Positions 20,127 through 30,366 of a stretch of 64,000 nt of DNA are shown in pieces. The first letter of the stretch is position 1. Each line of letters begins with the position of its first letter. The stretch comes from Lentibacillus amyloliquefaciens (GTDB taxonomy: Bacteria; Bacillota; Bacilli; Bacillales; Amphibacillaceae). The position numbers and the translations under genes were made by a program. A model generated the notes under the pieces. It was not told the origin of the DNA. It worked only from the letters and a program-made list of their open reading frames with translations, and did no database searches. Location: positions 372,001-436,000 of the forward strand of contig NZ_CP013862.1 in NCBI RefSeq assembly GCF_001307805.1. The letters run 5' to 3'.

Positions 20127-20888
20127 ATGTCAATGAAACTTCCCTTTTTTAACAGTAAAAAAATGAATACGAACGAATTATCAGACATGGACAACATCCC
20201 AAAACATGTGGCTATCATCATGGACGGGAATGGCCGGTGGGCAAAAAAACGGGGGCTTCCCCGGATTGCAGGTCATAAAGAGGGAATGGATGTTGTAAGA
20301 CAAATTGCAAAAGCAGCATCCAATTGCCATATTGAGATTCTGACTTTATATGCTTTTTCAACTGAAAACTGGAGACGGCCCAAATCAGAGGTTGATTATC
20401 TCTTGAGGCTGCCTAAAGAGTTTTTACATATCTATTTGCCTGAACTGATCGAAAATAACATTAAAATCGAAACGATTGGAAATTTCGATGTGCTTCCCGA
20501 TTACACGAAAGAAGCGGTCAATTATGCAAAAGAGAAGACAAAAGATAATGATGGATTAATCCTTAATTTTGCATTAAACTATGGAAGTAGATTTGAAATA
20601 TTACAAGCTGTCAAGCAAGTCATAACAGATATGGAAAATACAGAACTGTCGCTGGATAAGCTTGATGAGCAACTATTTTCGAAGTACCTCTATACAACAG
20701 GGCTTGCGGAACCGGATCTTCTCATTCGGACTAGCGGTGAAAAGCGGTTAAGCAATTTTATGTTATGGCAGGTTGCTTATTCGGAATTCTGGTTTACTGA
20801 TGTCCTATGGCCGGATTTTACAGAAGACACCTTTATACAGGCTCTGAATGATTATCAGCAGAGAAAGCGGCGGTATGGAGGCGTTTAA
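20127..20888 (+). CDS. uppS: Undecaprenyl diphosphate synthase
   Basis: UppS is a cis-prenyltransferase that makes the C55 lipid carrier for peptidoglycan and teichoic acid synthesis. The 253-aa protein has IIMDGNGRWAKKRG (about 31-44) with the catalytic Asp, GHKEGMDVV, the TLYAFSTENWRR block and the C-terminal RTSGEKRLSNFMLWQ. The start is the ATG after CGGAGGAC; a longer frame extends 12 codons without support. Confidence 0.97.
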   Translation: MSMKLPFFNSKKMNTNELSDMDNIPKHVAIIMDGNGRWAKKRGLPRIAGHKEGMDVVRQIAKAASNCHIEILTLYAFSTENWRRPKSEVDYLLRLPKEFLHIYLPELIENNIKIETIGNFDVLPDYTKEAVNYAKEKTKDNDGLILNFALNYGSRFEILQAVKQVITDMENTELSLDKLDEQLFSKYLYTTGLAEPDLLIRTSGEKRLSNFMLWQVAYSEFWFTDVLWPDFTEDTFIQALNDYQQRKRRYGGV

Positions 20889-20900
20889 GGAGCATAACAG

Positions 20901-21695
20901 ATGAAACAACGAATTCAAACATCCATTATAGCATTTCTTATATTTATCCCTTTGGTTATTATTGGCGGTATTATTTTTGACTTATTTGTGTGCTTGCTGG
21001 CGGTTATAGCTCTGATTGAACTCACCCGCATGCGCAAAGTAACCAATTATTATGTTCCGGTCACACTCGCAATTTTATTTTTACTGTTATTAATCCTGCC
21101 TGAGGCTGCCGGTATATTGTATGGTATCGACAATTCAGAATTAATTATAGCATTCGTTTTAATTATGTTGTCATATACGGTATTGGTAAAGAATAAATTT
21201 ACATTTGATGATGCCGGTTTTATTTTGCTTTCGATCATTTATGTTGGAATGGGATTTTTCTATCTGATAGATACCAGAGACGGTCAAAGTGCTTCCGGTC
21301 TCACGAATTTATTTTATGCTCTGATTGTCATATGGGCGACCGATACCGGAGCATATTTTTTCGGACGGGCGTTTGGCAAACATAAATTATGGCCTCGAAT
21401 AAGCCCGAATAAAACGGTGGAGGGAGCAGTTGGCGGGATTGTGCTTTCTGTCCTGGTCGGAGTTATTTTTCATATTGCCTTCCCTTTTTCGTATGATATG
21501 ATGATTGTAATCGTAGTGACTGTATTGGCATCTATTACAGGACAAATTGGGGATTTGGTCGAGTCAGCATTCAAACGTCATTATGATGTTAAGGACTCAG
21601 GTAATTTATTGCCCGGCCACGGCGGGATTCTCGATCGGCTCGACAGTCTTTTATTCGTTCTGCCGGTACTCCATTTAATAAATTTCTTTACGTGA
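20901..21695 (+). CDS. cdsA: Phosphatidate cytidylyltransferase
   Basis: CdsA makes CDP-diacylglycerol, the precursor of anionic phospholipids and phosphatidylethanolamine. The 264-aa protein has about seven or eight transmembrane helices. The family signature is near the C-terminus: SAFKRHYDVKDSG followed by LLPGHGGILDRLDS. RISPNKTVEGAVGG lies at about 168-181. It follows uppS by 12 bases. The next gene is rseP; dxr, which lies here in most Bacilli, is missing. Confidence 0.96.
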   Translation: MKQRIQTSIIAFLIFIPLVIIGGIIFDLFVCLLAVIALIELTRMRKVTNYYVPVTLAILFLLLLILPEAAGILYGIDNSELIIAFVLIMLSYTVLVKNKFTFDDAGFILLSIIYVGMGFFYLIDTRDGQSASGLTNLFYALIVIWATDTGAYFFGRAFGKHKLWPRISPNKTVEGAVGGIVLSVLVGVIFHIAFPFSYDMMIVIVVTVLASITGQIGDLVESAFKRHYDVKDSGNLLPGHGGILDRLDSLLFVLPVLHLINFFT

Positions 21696-21762
21696 TTTTC
21701 CGGTAAACGACAGGAAGAAGTCTATTGTAAATAACCTCATTAATAAAAGGACGGTGCTTGTA

Positions 21763-23022
21763 ATGACCACAGTTATAGCGTTTATATTCATGTTTGGTCT
21801 GCTTGTATTCATACATGAATTCGGTCATTTGATATTTGCCAAACGGGCAGGAATGCTTGCTCGTGAATTTGCGATCGGGTTTGGCCCAAAGGTATTTTCT
21901 TTTACAAAAAACGAAACAGTCTATACAATCCGTCTGCTTCCGATCGGAGGTTATGTGCGTGTTGCCGGTGAAGACCCGGAAATTATCGAATTAAAGCCGG
22001 GTCAGCATATCGGTTTGGAATTCGGCGAGAATGGAAAAGTAAACAAAATTATTGTTAATCATAAATCAAAGCACCCTGACGCTCGCATTATCGAGGTTGA
22101 GCACGCTGATTTGGATCATGAGCTGATTATCCAGGGCTATGAACCGGATGAGGAAAATGAGAAATTAGACTTTCAAGTGGACCCTAAAGCGTTTTTCGTG
22201 ATGGATGAGGAAGAAACACAGATTGCACCATATGACCGGCAGTTTGCTTCCAAAAGTGTCGGCAAACGGGCAATGCAATTATTTGCGGGCCCAATGATGA
22301 ATTTTGTGCTGGCTATCGTCATTTTCTTAATCGTTGGATTTAGTCAGGGCATTCCTGTTGATGAAGCTCAAATATCCGGTGTTGTGCCTGACACGCCAGC
22401 GGAAGAAGCAGGATTCCAGGTTGGTGATGAAGTGGTGCAAATTGACGGAAGCGCTATTTCCACCTGGGAAGAATTCACCGAAATTGTCCGGAATAACCCT
22501 GAGGAAGAATTGAGTATGACGGTGCAGCGTGACGGCGGAACAGAAACGTTAGCCATAACGCCTGCAAAAATTGAATCACAAGGAGCTGCAATCGGACAGG
22601 CTGGGGTTCAAAGAGCTTTTGAAAAATCCTTCTTCGGTACATTTCAGTATGGCTTTGAACAAACATATGATACAACAACATTGATCCTGACCAATCTTGG
22701 CATGCTCATAACCGGACAGCTGCCAATTGAAACCTTGTCAGGTCCTGTAGGCATTTATGATGCAACAGATCAGGTTGTTCAATCAGGTTTTACGACTTTC
22801 CTCATGTGGACAGCTATCTTAAGTGTCAACTTAGGAATAGTCAATTTAGTGCCAATTCCTGCACTCGATGGCGGACGGCTGCTATTTGTAGGGATTGAAG
22901 CTGTTCGCGGAAAACCGATGGACCCCCAGAAAGAAGGGATTGTTCATTTTGTCGGTTTTGCATTGTTAATGTTACTGATGATTGTTGTCACATGGAACGA
23001 TATTCAGCGACTATTTTTGTGA
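21763..23022 (+). CDS. rseP: Site-2 metalloprotease RseP/RasP
   Basis: This intramembrane zinc protease cleaves anti-sigma factors such as RsiW, leftover signal peptides and cell-division proteins. The 419-aa product has HEFGH at 18-22 in the first transmembrane helix, a PDZ domain at about 200-280 (ISGVVPDTPAEEAGFQVGD) and the second active-site motif NLVPIPALDGG near the C-terminus. AAAGGACGG precedes this ATG. The next gene is polC; proS, usually found between, is absent. Confidence 0.96.
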   Translation: MTTVIAFIFMFGLLVFIHEFGHLIFAKRAGMLAREFAIGFGPKVFSFTKNETVYTIRLLPIGGYVRVAGEDPEIIELKPGQHIGLEFGENGKVNKIIVNHKSKHPDARIIEVEHADLDHELIIQGYEPDEENEKLDFQVDPKAFFVMDEEETQIAPYDRQFASKSVGKRAMQLFAGPMMNFVLAIVIFLIVGFSQGIPVDEAQISGVVPDTPAEEAGFQVGDEVVQIDGSAISTWEEFTEIVRNNPEEELSMTVQRDGGTETLAITPAKIESQGAAIGQAGVQRAFEKSFFGTFQYGFEQTYDTTTLILTNLGMLITGQLPIETLSGPVGIYDATDQVVQSGFTTFLMWTAILSVNLGIVNLVPIPALDGGRLLFVGIEAVRGKPMDPQKEGIVHFVGFALLMLLMIVVTWNDIQRLFL

Positions 23023-23108
23023 ATTTAGCTTAAAGTGCGTGTTCAAAAAGGAGGATAAAGTGAAACTTCATTCAGCGGAATGATTTTCTCCGCTGAATGT
23101 TAATTGAA

Positions 23109-23175
23109 CAGAATCGGGTATTTATGGTCTGTTAGCCGCTGTGTTTTGGCGGGTTACTGATCATTATATGCGGGG
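23109..23175 (+). repeat. Dispersed intergenic repeat, copy 1 (before polC)
   Basis: Sixty-seven bases align with a second copy before rpsO at about four identities in five. Shared blocks are CAGAATCGG, ATTTATGG, TTAGCCGC, GGCGGGTTACTGA, CATTA and ATGCGGGG. CCGC can pair with GCGG within it. Both copies are in + orientation in non-coding gaps. Confidence 0.75.
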
Positions 23176-23405
23176 AAAAAAGGACCGAGAAATTCGAGGC
23201 GGCGAAATTTCGAGCACAGAAAAACTCCCCCCCGAATTTACATCGCACGAAGGAAAAGCGTATTTCTTTTCCAAGGAGCGGAATGTATGCCTTTAGATAT
23301 ATGAGTAGCGATGAAACAAGCCAACTAGAAACACCGATGTGTCATTGTTACCGGACTTTTTGAACAGTTTCTTAAAGCACGATTAGTGGGACGGCTGAAC
23401 GGCTT

Positions 23406-23442
23406 TAACCCTTGTCTATAATTTTATTGGCAAGGGTTTTCT
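23406..23442 (+). terminator. Hairpin with T-run before polC
   Basis: TAACCCTTG pairs with CAAGGGTTT across a 16-base loop and is followed by Ts. It would insulate polC from upstream transcription. Confidence 0.6.
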
Positions 23443-23486
23443 ATCATTATTGCCAGCACTGAGCTGCAATTGAAAGGAAAATGATA

Positions 23487-26400
23487 ATGGACATCTCAAA
23501 ACAAGAAAAAATGAATCTGCTCTTGCAACAGCTGGAGATCCCAGAAAATTACATAGAAGACTATTTCATTGAAAGTCAATTGATCAAACTTGAAGTTCAT
23601 AAACAATCCAAAAAATGGCATTTCCACATCGGGGTACAACAATTGCTGCCGACAGAAATATATGCACTGCTTAACGCCAGGCTGCAGGAAACATTTCAGC
23701 AGTTTGCTCAAATTGATCTGACTTTATATACAGATGACAAAACGTGTGACAGTGGAACGATTCGTGCTTACTGGCAAACATTCCTCCAATCCGTATCCAA
23801 TTTATCACCTGCCTATAAAGACCTGGTATTGGATCAAACACCCGAAGTAGACAATAATAAGATTATGTTAACTGCAAGAAACGAAGCAGAAGGAAATGCA
23901 CTGAAGAAAAGACTTGAAGAGCCATTCCAGAATTATTGCCGAAAAATTGGTGCCAAAAATTATCTGATCCAAGTCAATGTGAATGCGGAAATGGGCGAAA
24001 TGAAAAAATTCAGGGAGCAAAAAGCGCTGGAAGATCAGGAATTGGTTTTAAAAACCGTTAAAGAAAAAGAAAAGCGTGATAAAGAAAAACAAAATGAGGG
24101 GCAAAATAAACCGTTTATGCTCGGGTATAAGATTCAGGATGAACCGATGCAGATGACGGAAATTCAAGAGGAAGAACGTCGTGTTACGGTACAGGGCTAT
24201 GTTTTTTCAGCAGAAATCCGCGAGCTCCGTTCCGGAAGAAGCCTGCTTATTGTAAAAGCGACGGATTATACTGACTCGCTGCAAATTAAAATGTTTTCAA
24301 AAGGTGATGAAGACGCAGCCACATTCGGCCAGTTACAGGAAGGTATGTGGATAAAGGCAAGGGGCAGCATTCAAACGGATATGTATACGAATGAGTTGGC
24401 CATGATGGCAAATGACATTCATGAAGTAAAAGTGGCAACACGGCAGGATACTGCACCTGAAGGAGAAAAACGCACTGAGTTTCACGCTCATACGACGATG
24501 AGTCAGCTGGATGCGGTTGTCTCGGCGAGTGCGCTCGTTGAAAAAGCAGCAAATTGGGGCCATAAAGCAATTGCGATTACCGATCATGCTGGCGTGCAAG
24601 GTTTTCCGGAAGCACATGCAGCCGGTGAAAAACATGGTCTGAAAGTAATCTACGGTGTGGAAGCTAATTTGGTTGATGATGGCGTACCGATAGCCTATAA
24701 CGAAAATGATGCTGATTTGGAAAGTGGAACTTATGTTGTGTTTGACGTGGAAACAACAGGACTTTCAGCCGTTTATGATACGATTATTGAACTTGCGGGC
24801 GTTAAAATTCATAAAGGTGAGATCATTGACCGGTTTGAATCATTTGCTAATCCGCATCATCCATTATCCCAAACGACTACAGATTTGACTGGCATAACTG
24901 ATGATATGGTCAAGGATGCACCGGACGTTGACGATGTGCTGAAAGACTTTCATGAATGGATGGAAGATAGTATTCTTGTGGCGCATAACGCAAGCTTTGA
25001 CATTGGCTTTTTAAACCAGGGTTTTCAAAAGATTAACTATGACAAAACGGTCAATCCCGTTATCGATACGCTGGAATTATCACGATTTTTGTATCCGCAG
25101 CTGAAAAACCATCGGCTGAATACGATGTGCAAGCACTTGGATATCGAACTGACACAGCACCACCGTGCGATATATGATGCTGAAGCAACTGGTTATCTGT
25201 TATGGAAATTGGTGAAAGGACTGCTTGCTGAAGATATTACGAATCACAATCAATTAAACAATCATATGGGTGAAGGCGACGCTTATAAACGCTCACGCCC
25301 GTCGCACTGCATATTGGTTGCCCAGACTCAGGAAGGCTTGAAAAATCTTTATAAGCTCGTGTCCTATGCGCATGTCAATTATTTCTACCGGGTGCCACGC
25401 ATTCCAAGGTCTCTTTTGCAAAAACACCGCAAAGGAATTCTTGTCGGGACAGCGTGTGATCAGGGTGAAGTGTTTGAGGCCATGATGCAAAAGTCGGCAG
25501 ACGAAGCAGAAAAAGCAGCTGCATTTTATGATTATATTGAAGTGCAGCCACCTTCTAACTATGCCCATTTAATCGAGAAAGAACTCGTCCAGAATGAAGC
25601 ACAGATTTTAGACATTATTACAAAACTGACAGAGATGGGAGAACGTCTGAATAAACCGGTGCTGGCCACTGGAAATGTCCATCATCTTGAAGAACATGAT
25701 AAAATCTATCGGCAAATTCTGATAGCATCTCAAGCTGGCAATCCATTAAACAGACAAACGCTGCCGGATACATCATTTAGGACGACAGATGAGATGATTG
25801 AAATTTTCGGGTTTCTCGGTGAAACAAAGGCTAAAGAAGTCGTTGTGGATAACACCAACGCATTATCAGACAAAATTGAAGAAGTGTCTCCAGTTCGGGA
25901 TGGTCTTTTCACACCGACAATTGAAGGTGCTGAACAAGAAATGCGTGACCTTTGTTATAATCGAGCTAAACAGATTTATGGTGATCCAGTTCCCGAAATC
26001 GTTACAGACAGGCTTGAAAAAGAACTGTCCAGCATTATAGGGCATGGCTTTTCTGTTATCTATTTGATTTCTCATAAACTTGTTAAAAAGTCATTGGATG
26101 ACGGTTATCTTGTGGGCTCACGCGGTTCCGTCGGGTCTTCCCTTGTTGCTACCATGTCAGAAATTACCGAAGTAAATCCATTGCCGCCGCATTATGTATG
26201 TACTCAATGCCATTACAATGAATTTATCAGAGATGGTTCAATCGGAAGCGGTTTTGATTTAGAAGATAAGGCGTGTCCGGAGTGCGGTACACCGTTAACG
26301 AAGGATGGGCAGGATATCCCATTTGAGACCTTCCTTGGGTTCAAGGGAGACAAAGTACCTGATATTGATTTGAACTTTTCCGGTGAATATCAGCCGATAG

Positions 26401-27779
26401 CTCACAACTATACAAAAGTTCTGTTTGGCGAAGAAAAAGTTTATCGAGCAGGAACCATTGGCACGATTGCAGAAAAGACAGCCTATGGTTATGTGAAAGG
26501 CTACGCATCAGATAAACAGCTGGTATATAAAAATGCTGAAGTAGATCGACTTGTACAAGGCTGTACAGGTGTAAAACGGACAACCGGGCAGCATCCGGGC
26601 GGGATCATTGTCGTACCGGAGGATAAGGAAATTTTTGATTTCACACCGATCCAATACCCGGCTGACGATCGTAACAGTGAATGGCAGACAACACACTTTG
26701 ATTTCCATTCAATTGATGATAATTTATTAAAGCTTGATATACTTGGTCACGATGATCCAACAGTCATTCGAATGCTGCAGGATTTAAGCGGTATCGATCC
26801 AAAGACGATTCCGACGGATGATGAAGAAGTGATGAAGATATTTTCCGGTCCGGAATCACTCGGACTGACACCTGAACAAATTAATTGTAAAACAGGAACA
26901 TTGGGAGTGCCGGAGTTCGGCACCCGGTTCGTCAGACAGATGCTTGAAGATACGAAACCGAACACCTTTGCAGAACTTGTGATTATATCCGGATTGTCGC
27001 ATGGTACAGACGTATGGCTGGGGAACGCAGAAGAACTGATTAATGATGGTATTTGTGAACTCCCCGATGTTATCGGCTGCCGTGATGACATTATGGTATA
27101 TCTGCTCCATAAAGGCCTCGAACCATCACTTGCTTTTACGATTATGGAATATGTACGTAAAGGCAGAGGCTTGAAAGATGAATGGATTGACGAAATGAAA
27201 AAGCATGGCGTTCCTGACTGGTATATTGAATCCTGCAAAAAAATTAAATATATGTTCCCTAAAGCTCACGCTGCAGCTTATGTTCTGATGGCCGTTCGAA
27301 TCGCGTATTTCAAAGTCCATTATCCGATTTATTTTTATGCGGCTTACTTTTCTGTACGTGCAGGCGATTTTGAACTGGATACAATGGTTAAAGGGCCCAA
27401 TGCCATCAGGCAGCGTATTGAAGCTATTACAGCCAAAGGCAATGACGCCCCGCCAAAAGAGAAAAGTCTATTAACGGTACTGGAAGTAGCACTTGAGATG
27501 TGCGAGCGAGGCTATTCGTTTCAAAAGGTTGATTTATATCAGTCAAAAGCATCGGAATTCATTGTCGACGGTAACTCATTGATTCCGCCTTTTGATGCGG
27601 TAGATGGCCTGGGGACAAATGCTGCAATTAACATTGTCAATGCTCGCCAAGAAGGTGAATTCCTTTCCAAAGAAGATCTTCGCCAACGGAGTAAGATTTC
27701 CAAAACAGTACTGGAATATCTTGATAACCATGGCTGTCTGGAAGGAATGGCTGATAAAAACCAATTGTCATTATTTTAG
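23487..27779 (+). CDS. polC: DNA polymerase III PolC (Gram-positive replicative polymerase)
   Basis: This is the main replicative polymerase of Firmicutes. The 1430-aa protein has an N-terminal domain, an OB fold (about 230-310) and a PHP domain ([13 protein letters not shown]) interrupted by the 3'-5' exonuclease ([27 protein letters not shown]). The polymerase core follows: [15 protein letters not shown], a zinc-binding CTQCHYNEF...CPECG, and [11 protein letters not shown]. It ends in the C-terminal helix-hairpin-helix and NQLSLF tail. The start used is the ATG nine bases after GAAAGGA; another lies six bases upstream. Confidence 0.97.
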   Translation: MDISKQEKMNLLLQQLEIPENYIEDYFIESQLIKLEVHKQSKKWHFHIGVQQLLPTEIYALLNARLQETFQQFAQIDLTLYTDDKTCDSGTIRAYWQTFLQSVSNLSPAYKDLVLDQTPEVDNNKIMLTARNEAEGNALKKRLEEPFQNYCRKIGAKNYLIQVNVNAEMGEMKKFREQKALEDQELVLKTVKEKEKRDKEKQNEGQNKPFMLGYKIQDEPMQMTEIQEEERRVTVQGYVFSAEIRELRSGRSLLIVKATDYTDSLQIKMFSKGDEDAATFGQLQEGMWIKARGSIQTDMYTNELAMMANDIHEVKVATRQDTAPEGEKRTEFHAHTTMSQLDAVVSASALVEKAANWGHKAIAITDHAGVQGFPEAHAAGEKHGLKVIYGVEANLVDDGVPIAYNENDADLESGTYVVFDVETTGLSAVYDTIIELAGVKIHKGEIIDRFESFANPHHPLSQTTTDLTGITDDMVKDAPDVDDVLKDFHEWMEDSILVAHNASFDIGFLNQGFQKINYDKTVNPVIDTLELSRFLYPQLKNHRLNTMCKHLDIELTQHHRAIYDAEATGYLLWKLVKGLLAEDITNHNQLNNHMGEGDAYKRSRPSHCILVAQTQEGLKNLYKLVSYAHVNYFYRVPRIPRSLLQKHRKGILVGTACDQGEVFEAMMQKSADEAEKAAAFYDYIEVQPPSNYAHLIEKELVQNEAQILDIITKLTEMGERLNKPVLATGNVHHLEEHDKIYRQILIASQAGNPLNRQTLPDTSFRTTDEMIEIFGFLGETKAKEVVVDNTNALSDKIEEVSPVRDGLFTPTIEGAEQEMRDLCYNRAKQIYGDPVPEIVTDRLEKELSSIIGHGFSVIYLISHKLVKKSLDDGYLVGSRGSVGSSLVATMSEITEVNPLPPHYVCTQCHYNEFIRDGSIGSGFDLEDKACPECGTPLTKDGQDIPFETFLGFKGDKVPDIDLNFSGEYQPIAHNYTKVLFGEEKVYRAGTIGTIAEKTAYGYVKGYASDKQLVYKNAEVDRLVQGCTGVKRTTGQHPGGIIVVPEDKEIFDFTPIQYPADDRNSEWQTTHFDFHSIDDNLLKLDILGHDDPTVIRMLQDLSGIDPKTIPTDDEEVMKIFSGPESLGLTPEQINCKTGTLGVPEFGTRFVRQMLEDTKPNTFAELVIISGLSHGTDVWLGNAEELINDGICELPDVIGCRDDIMVYLLHKGLEPSLAFTIMEYVRKGRGLKDEWIDEMKKHGVPDWYIESCKKIKYMFPKAHAAAYVLMAVRIAYFKVHYPIYFYAAYFSVRAGDFELDTMVKGPNAIRQRIEAITAKGNDAPPKEKSLLTVLEVALEMCERGYSFQKVDLYQSKASEFIVDGNSLIPPFDAVDGLGTNAAINIVNARQEGEFLSKEDLRQRSKISKTVLEYLDNHGCLEGMADKNQLSLF

Positions 27780-28167
27780 TTAATTTTTCAAGAGTTGCAG
27801 GCGAAGCTTTTGCAAAGGAAGGTAACGAAAGAGCACAGGTGAAATGTTATACATTGTGAAACTTTTTGCATGAATATGGTAAACGAAACAACATTCATCA
27901 CCTATCAATCATTATTTGCGTTGATGAGATAGCCACGTCTTGCAACATGAAGTCCAATATGATATAGTTCTATTGGTAAGCAGTGGTACGAACGTTTAAA
28001 GAGTGGGTGGGGCCCGCTCTTTCTTCATACTTGAATCTTTTCACATGTCTTCCCTTGCCACCTCGTTTGGCAGGGGTTTTATATTCATGAGAGGTCAAAT
28101 GCAAATGAAAAGGCCACACGCAGTCCATACTAATCAATAATGACAATTGAATTAAGGAGGATATGTG
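27780..28167 (+). other. polC-rimP gap
   Basis: About 390 non-coding bases. It carries two hairpins (AAAGAGTGGG with CCCGCTCTTT at 27998-28022, and CCCTTGCC with GGCAGGGG plus Ts at 28052-28080). I found no clear promoter, though rimP-nusA-infB should start here. Confidence 0.6.
28052..28080 (+). terminator. Intrinsic terminator/leader hairpin before rimP
   Basis: An 8-base stem with one wobble and a 9-base loop is followed by TTTT. It may end polC transcripts or attenuate the nusA operon; NusA autoregulation by leader termination is known in other bacteria. Confidence 0.6.
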
Positions 28168-28635
28168 TTGAGCGAAATTGTAAAAACAACAAAAGAATTA
28201 GTCGAACCGGTTTTGCAGGAAAAAGGATTGGAATTAGTCGACGTTGAATATGTAAAAGAAGGGAAAAACTGGTTTCTGCGGGTTTATATTGATAAAGAAA
28301 ACGGTGTTGACATCGATGAATGTGGTGTTGTCTCTGAACAGCTCGGTGAGAAACTGGACGAAAAGGACCTGATAAAGGGAATGTATTTCCTGGAAGTATC
28401 ATCCCCGGGGGTTGAACGCCCATTAAAATCAAAAGAGGATTTTGAGAAAAATGTTGGCAGCAATGTATATGTGAAACTGTATGAGCCGATAAATGGAGAA
28501 AAAGAGTATGAAGGACTACTAGATACATTTTCTGACGAAACGGCAGTTATTAACTATCGGATAAAGACGCGTGAGAAACAGGTTGAAATACCCTACAAAA
28601 AAATTGCTAAAGCCAGATTATCTGTATCATTGTAA
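28168..28635 (+). CDS. rimP: Ribosome maturation factor RimP
   Basis: RimP assists early 30S assembly. The 155-aa product has the N-terminal KH-like half (ELVEPVLQEKGLELVDVEYVKEG, given here in outline), YFLEVSSPGVERPLKS at about 74-89, and a C-terminal SH3-like half. The TTG start is chosen seven bases after AAGGAGG; an adjacent GTG lies one codon earlier. It is the first gene of the nusA-infB operon. Confidence 0.96.
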   Translation: MSEIVKTTKELVEPVLQEKGLELVDVEYVKEGKNWFLRVYIDKENGVDIDECGVVSEQLGEKLDEKDLIKGMYFLEVSSPGVERPLKSKEDFEKNVGSNVYVKLYEPINGEKEYEGLLDTFSDETAVINYRIKTREKQVEIPYKKIAKARLSVSL

Positions 28636-28651
28636 AGGGGGAAACGAAAAA

Positions 28652-29764
28652 GTGAGCAATCAGCTGTTTGATGCGATTGATTATTTGGAAAAGGAAAAGG
28701 GAATTGACAAGGACGTATTGATGGAAGCTCTTGAAGCTGCTTTAATATCTGCCTATAAAAAGAATTTCAAATCAGCTACGAATGTTCGGGTGGATATTGA
28801 TGAAGAATCAGCATCAATGCGTGTTTTTTCAAGGAAAACAGTGGTTGAAGAAGTCGACAACAGTTTGGAAGAAATCTCATTGGAAGAAGCAAGAGATGTT
28901 GATCCGAATTATGAAACCGAAGATGTTATAGAGGTCGAAGTAACACCAAAAGATTTTGGGCGGATTGCCGCTCAGGCCGCTAAGCAAGTTGTCACCCAGC
29001 GGGTCAGGGAAGCAGAACGCGGTGTTATTTTCAGCGAATATGTCGACCGGGAAGAAGATATTATGACCGGTATTATTTCACGAAAAGACCATCGCTTCGT
29101 ATATGTTAATCTCGGAAAAATTGAAGCAAAACTTGCTGAATCGGAGCAAATGCCGACTGAAGATTACTATGTTCATGATCGTTTAAAGGTTTTTGTCAAT
29201 AAAGTCGAGAATACCAGCAAAGGACCACAGATTTATATCTCGCGTTCACATCCGGGGCTTTTGAAACGCTTGTTTGAAATGGAAGTACCCGAAATATATG
29301 ATGGTACTGTTGAAATCAATTCGGTGGCTCGTGAAGCAGGCGACCGTTCCAAAATATCAGTGCATGCAGATGATCCGGAAATCGATGCTGTCGGCTCCTG
29401 TGTCGGACAAAGAGGCCAGCGTATTCAAGTGGTCGTGGATGAATTAAAAGGCGAAAAAATTGATGTTGTCGAATGGTCAGAAGATCCTGTCGTTTACGTC
29501 TCCAATGCTCTGAGCCCGTCTAAAGTAGTCGACGTACTCGTAGATGAAGAAGATAAAGCGACAACAGTTATCGTTCCGGACTATCAATTGTCTCTGGCAA
29601 TCGGAAAACGCGGTCAAAACGCTCGCCTGGCAGCGAAGTTAACCGGCTGGAAAATTGATATAAAAAGTGAAACAGAAGCTCGTGAACAAGGACTTTTGGA
29701 AGAGGAAGACGGTAATCAGACTGAAGAATCCTATTCTGACATTGATGAAGACTTGTTTGAATAA
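28652..29764 (+). CDS. nusA: Transcription termination/antitermination factor NusA
   Basis: NusA modulates pausing, termination and antitermination by RNA polymerase. The 370-aa product has an N-terminal polymerase-binding domain (about 1-125), an S1 domain (GIISRKDHRFVYVNLG), then two KH domains (VGSCVGQRGQRIQVV; LAIGKRGQNARLAAKLTGW). It lacks the C-terminal acidic repeats of E. coli NusA, as is usual in Firmicutes. GTG start after AAAGGGGG. Confidence 0.97.
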   Translation: MSNQLFDAIDYLEKEKGIDKDVLMEALEAALISAYKKNFKSATNVRVDIDEESASMRVFSRKTVVEEVDNSLEEISLEEARDVDPNYETEDVIEVEVTPKDFGRIAAQAAKQVVTQRVREAERGVIFSEYVDREEDIMTGIISRKDHRFVYVNLGKIEAKLAESEQMPTEDYYVHDRLKVFVNKVENTSKGPQIYISRSHPGLLKRLFEMEVPEIYDGTVEINSVAREAGDRSKISVHADDPEIDAVGSCVGQRGQRIQVVVDELKGEKIDVVEWSEDPVVYVSNALSPSKVVDVLVDEEDKATTVIVPDYQLSLAIGKRGQNARLAAKLTGWKIDIKSETEAREQGLLEEEDGNQTEESYSDIDEDLFE

Positions 29765-29776
29765 GGAGGAATACAG

Positions 29777-30055
29777 ATGGCCAAGCAGAAAAAAATACCA
29801 CAACGCAAATGTGTTGTAACGAATGAAATGAAGCCTAAAAAAGAAATGATTCGTATCGTCCGCAATAAAGAAGGCGATGTTTTCATCGATCCAACAGGTA
29901 AAAAAAACGGACGCGGGGCTTACCTCTCAAACGATATTGCTGTCATTGAAAAGGCTGAAAGAACAGGTATATTAAATCGGCAGCTGGACACACATGTCGA
30001 TCCGATGATTTATTATGAATTAAAAGAGTTAGTTGAAGGCAACTCAGATGAATGA
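29777..30055 (+). CDS. rnpM: RNase P modulator RnpM (YlxR)
   Basis: YlxR-family protein, recently reported as a modulator of RNase P activity. The 92-aa product has the family signature: RKCVVTNEMKPKKEMIRIVR and the later FIDPTGKKNGRGAYLS. AAGGAGG precedes the ATG. The stop overlaps the ylxQ start, and both lie between nusA and infB as in other Bacilli. Confidence 0.93.
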   Translation: MAKQKKIPQRKCVVTNEMKPKKEMIRIVRNKEGDVFIDPTGKKNGRGAYLSNDIAVIEKAERTGILNRQLDTHVDPMIYYELKELVEGNSDE

Positions 30056-30350
30056 ACGTTATCTAAATATTGTCGGTTTGGCCTATCGTGCCCGAAAGTG
30101 TTCAGTCGGGGAAGAAACGATTGTCAAAGATATTCAAAAAAAAAGAGCTAAACTTATACTTTTGGCAAATGATATCGGTGCGCAAACACGAAAAAAAATC
30201 ACTGATAAATGCAAGAGCTATAATATTCCATTTGAAGAAGTTGATGATAGAATAACGCTAGCACATGCGATCGGAAAATCCCAAACTGTAGCTGTAGCTA
30301 TTTTGGATGCGGGTTTCGCCACCAAAATCAAATCGCTGCTGGGGAAATAA
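30048..30350 (+). CDS. ylxQ: L7Ae-family ribosomal protein YlxQ
   Basis: This 100-aa member of the L7Ae/L30e/S12e RNA-binding family probably binds kink-turn RNA. Visible features are [20 protein letters not shown] near the start and [16 protein letters not shown]. Its ATG overlaps the end of rnpM by eight bases, indicating translational coupling. The exact RNA partner is not settled. Confidence 0.92.
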   Translation: MNERYLNIVGLAYRARKCSVGEETIVKDIQKKRAKLILLANDIGAQTRKKITDKCKSYNIPFEEVDDRITLAHAIGKSQTVAVAILDAGFATKIKSLLGK

Positions 30351-30366
30351 TCTTGGGGGTGAACTT

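Larger units (their letters stand above)
23023..23486 (+). other. rseP-polC gap
   Basis: About 460 bases lie where proS is located in B. subtilis. The gap has a hairpin made of an inverted TTCAGCGGA/TCCGCTGAA pair (about 23070-23098), the dispersed repeat, and a hairpin with T-run shortly before polC. No proS remnant or other gene is recognisable. Confidence 0.6.

Noticed and set aside
23023..23486. T-box or proS remnant before polC
   Set aside because: No T-box consensus (TGGNACCGCG-like) and no ProRS-like reading frame in any phase.
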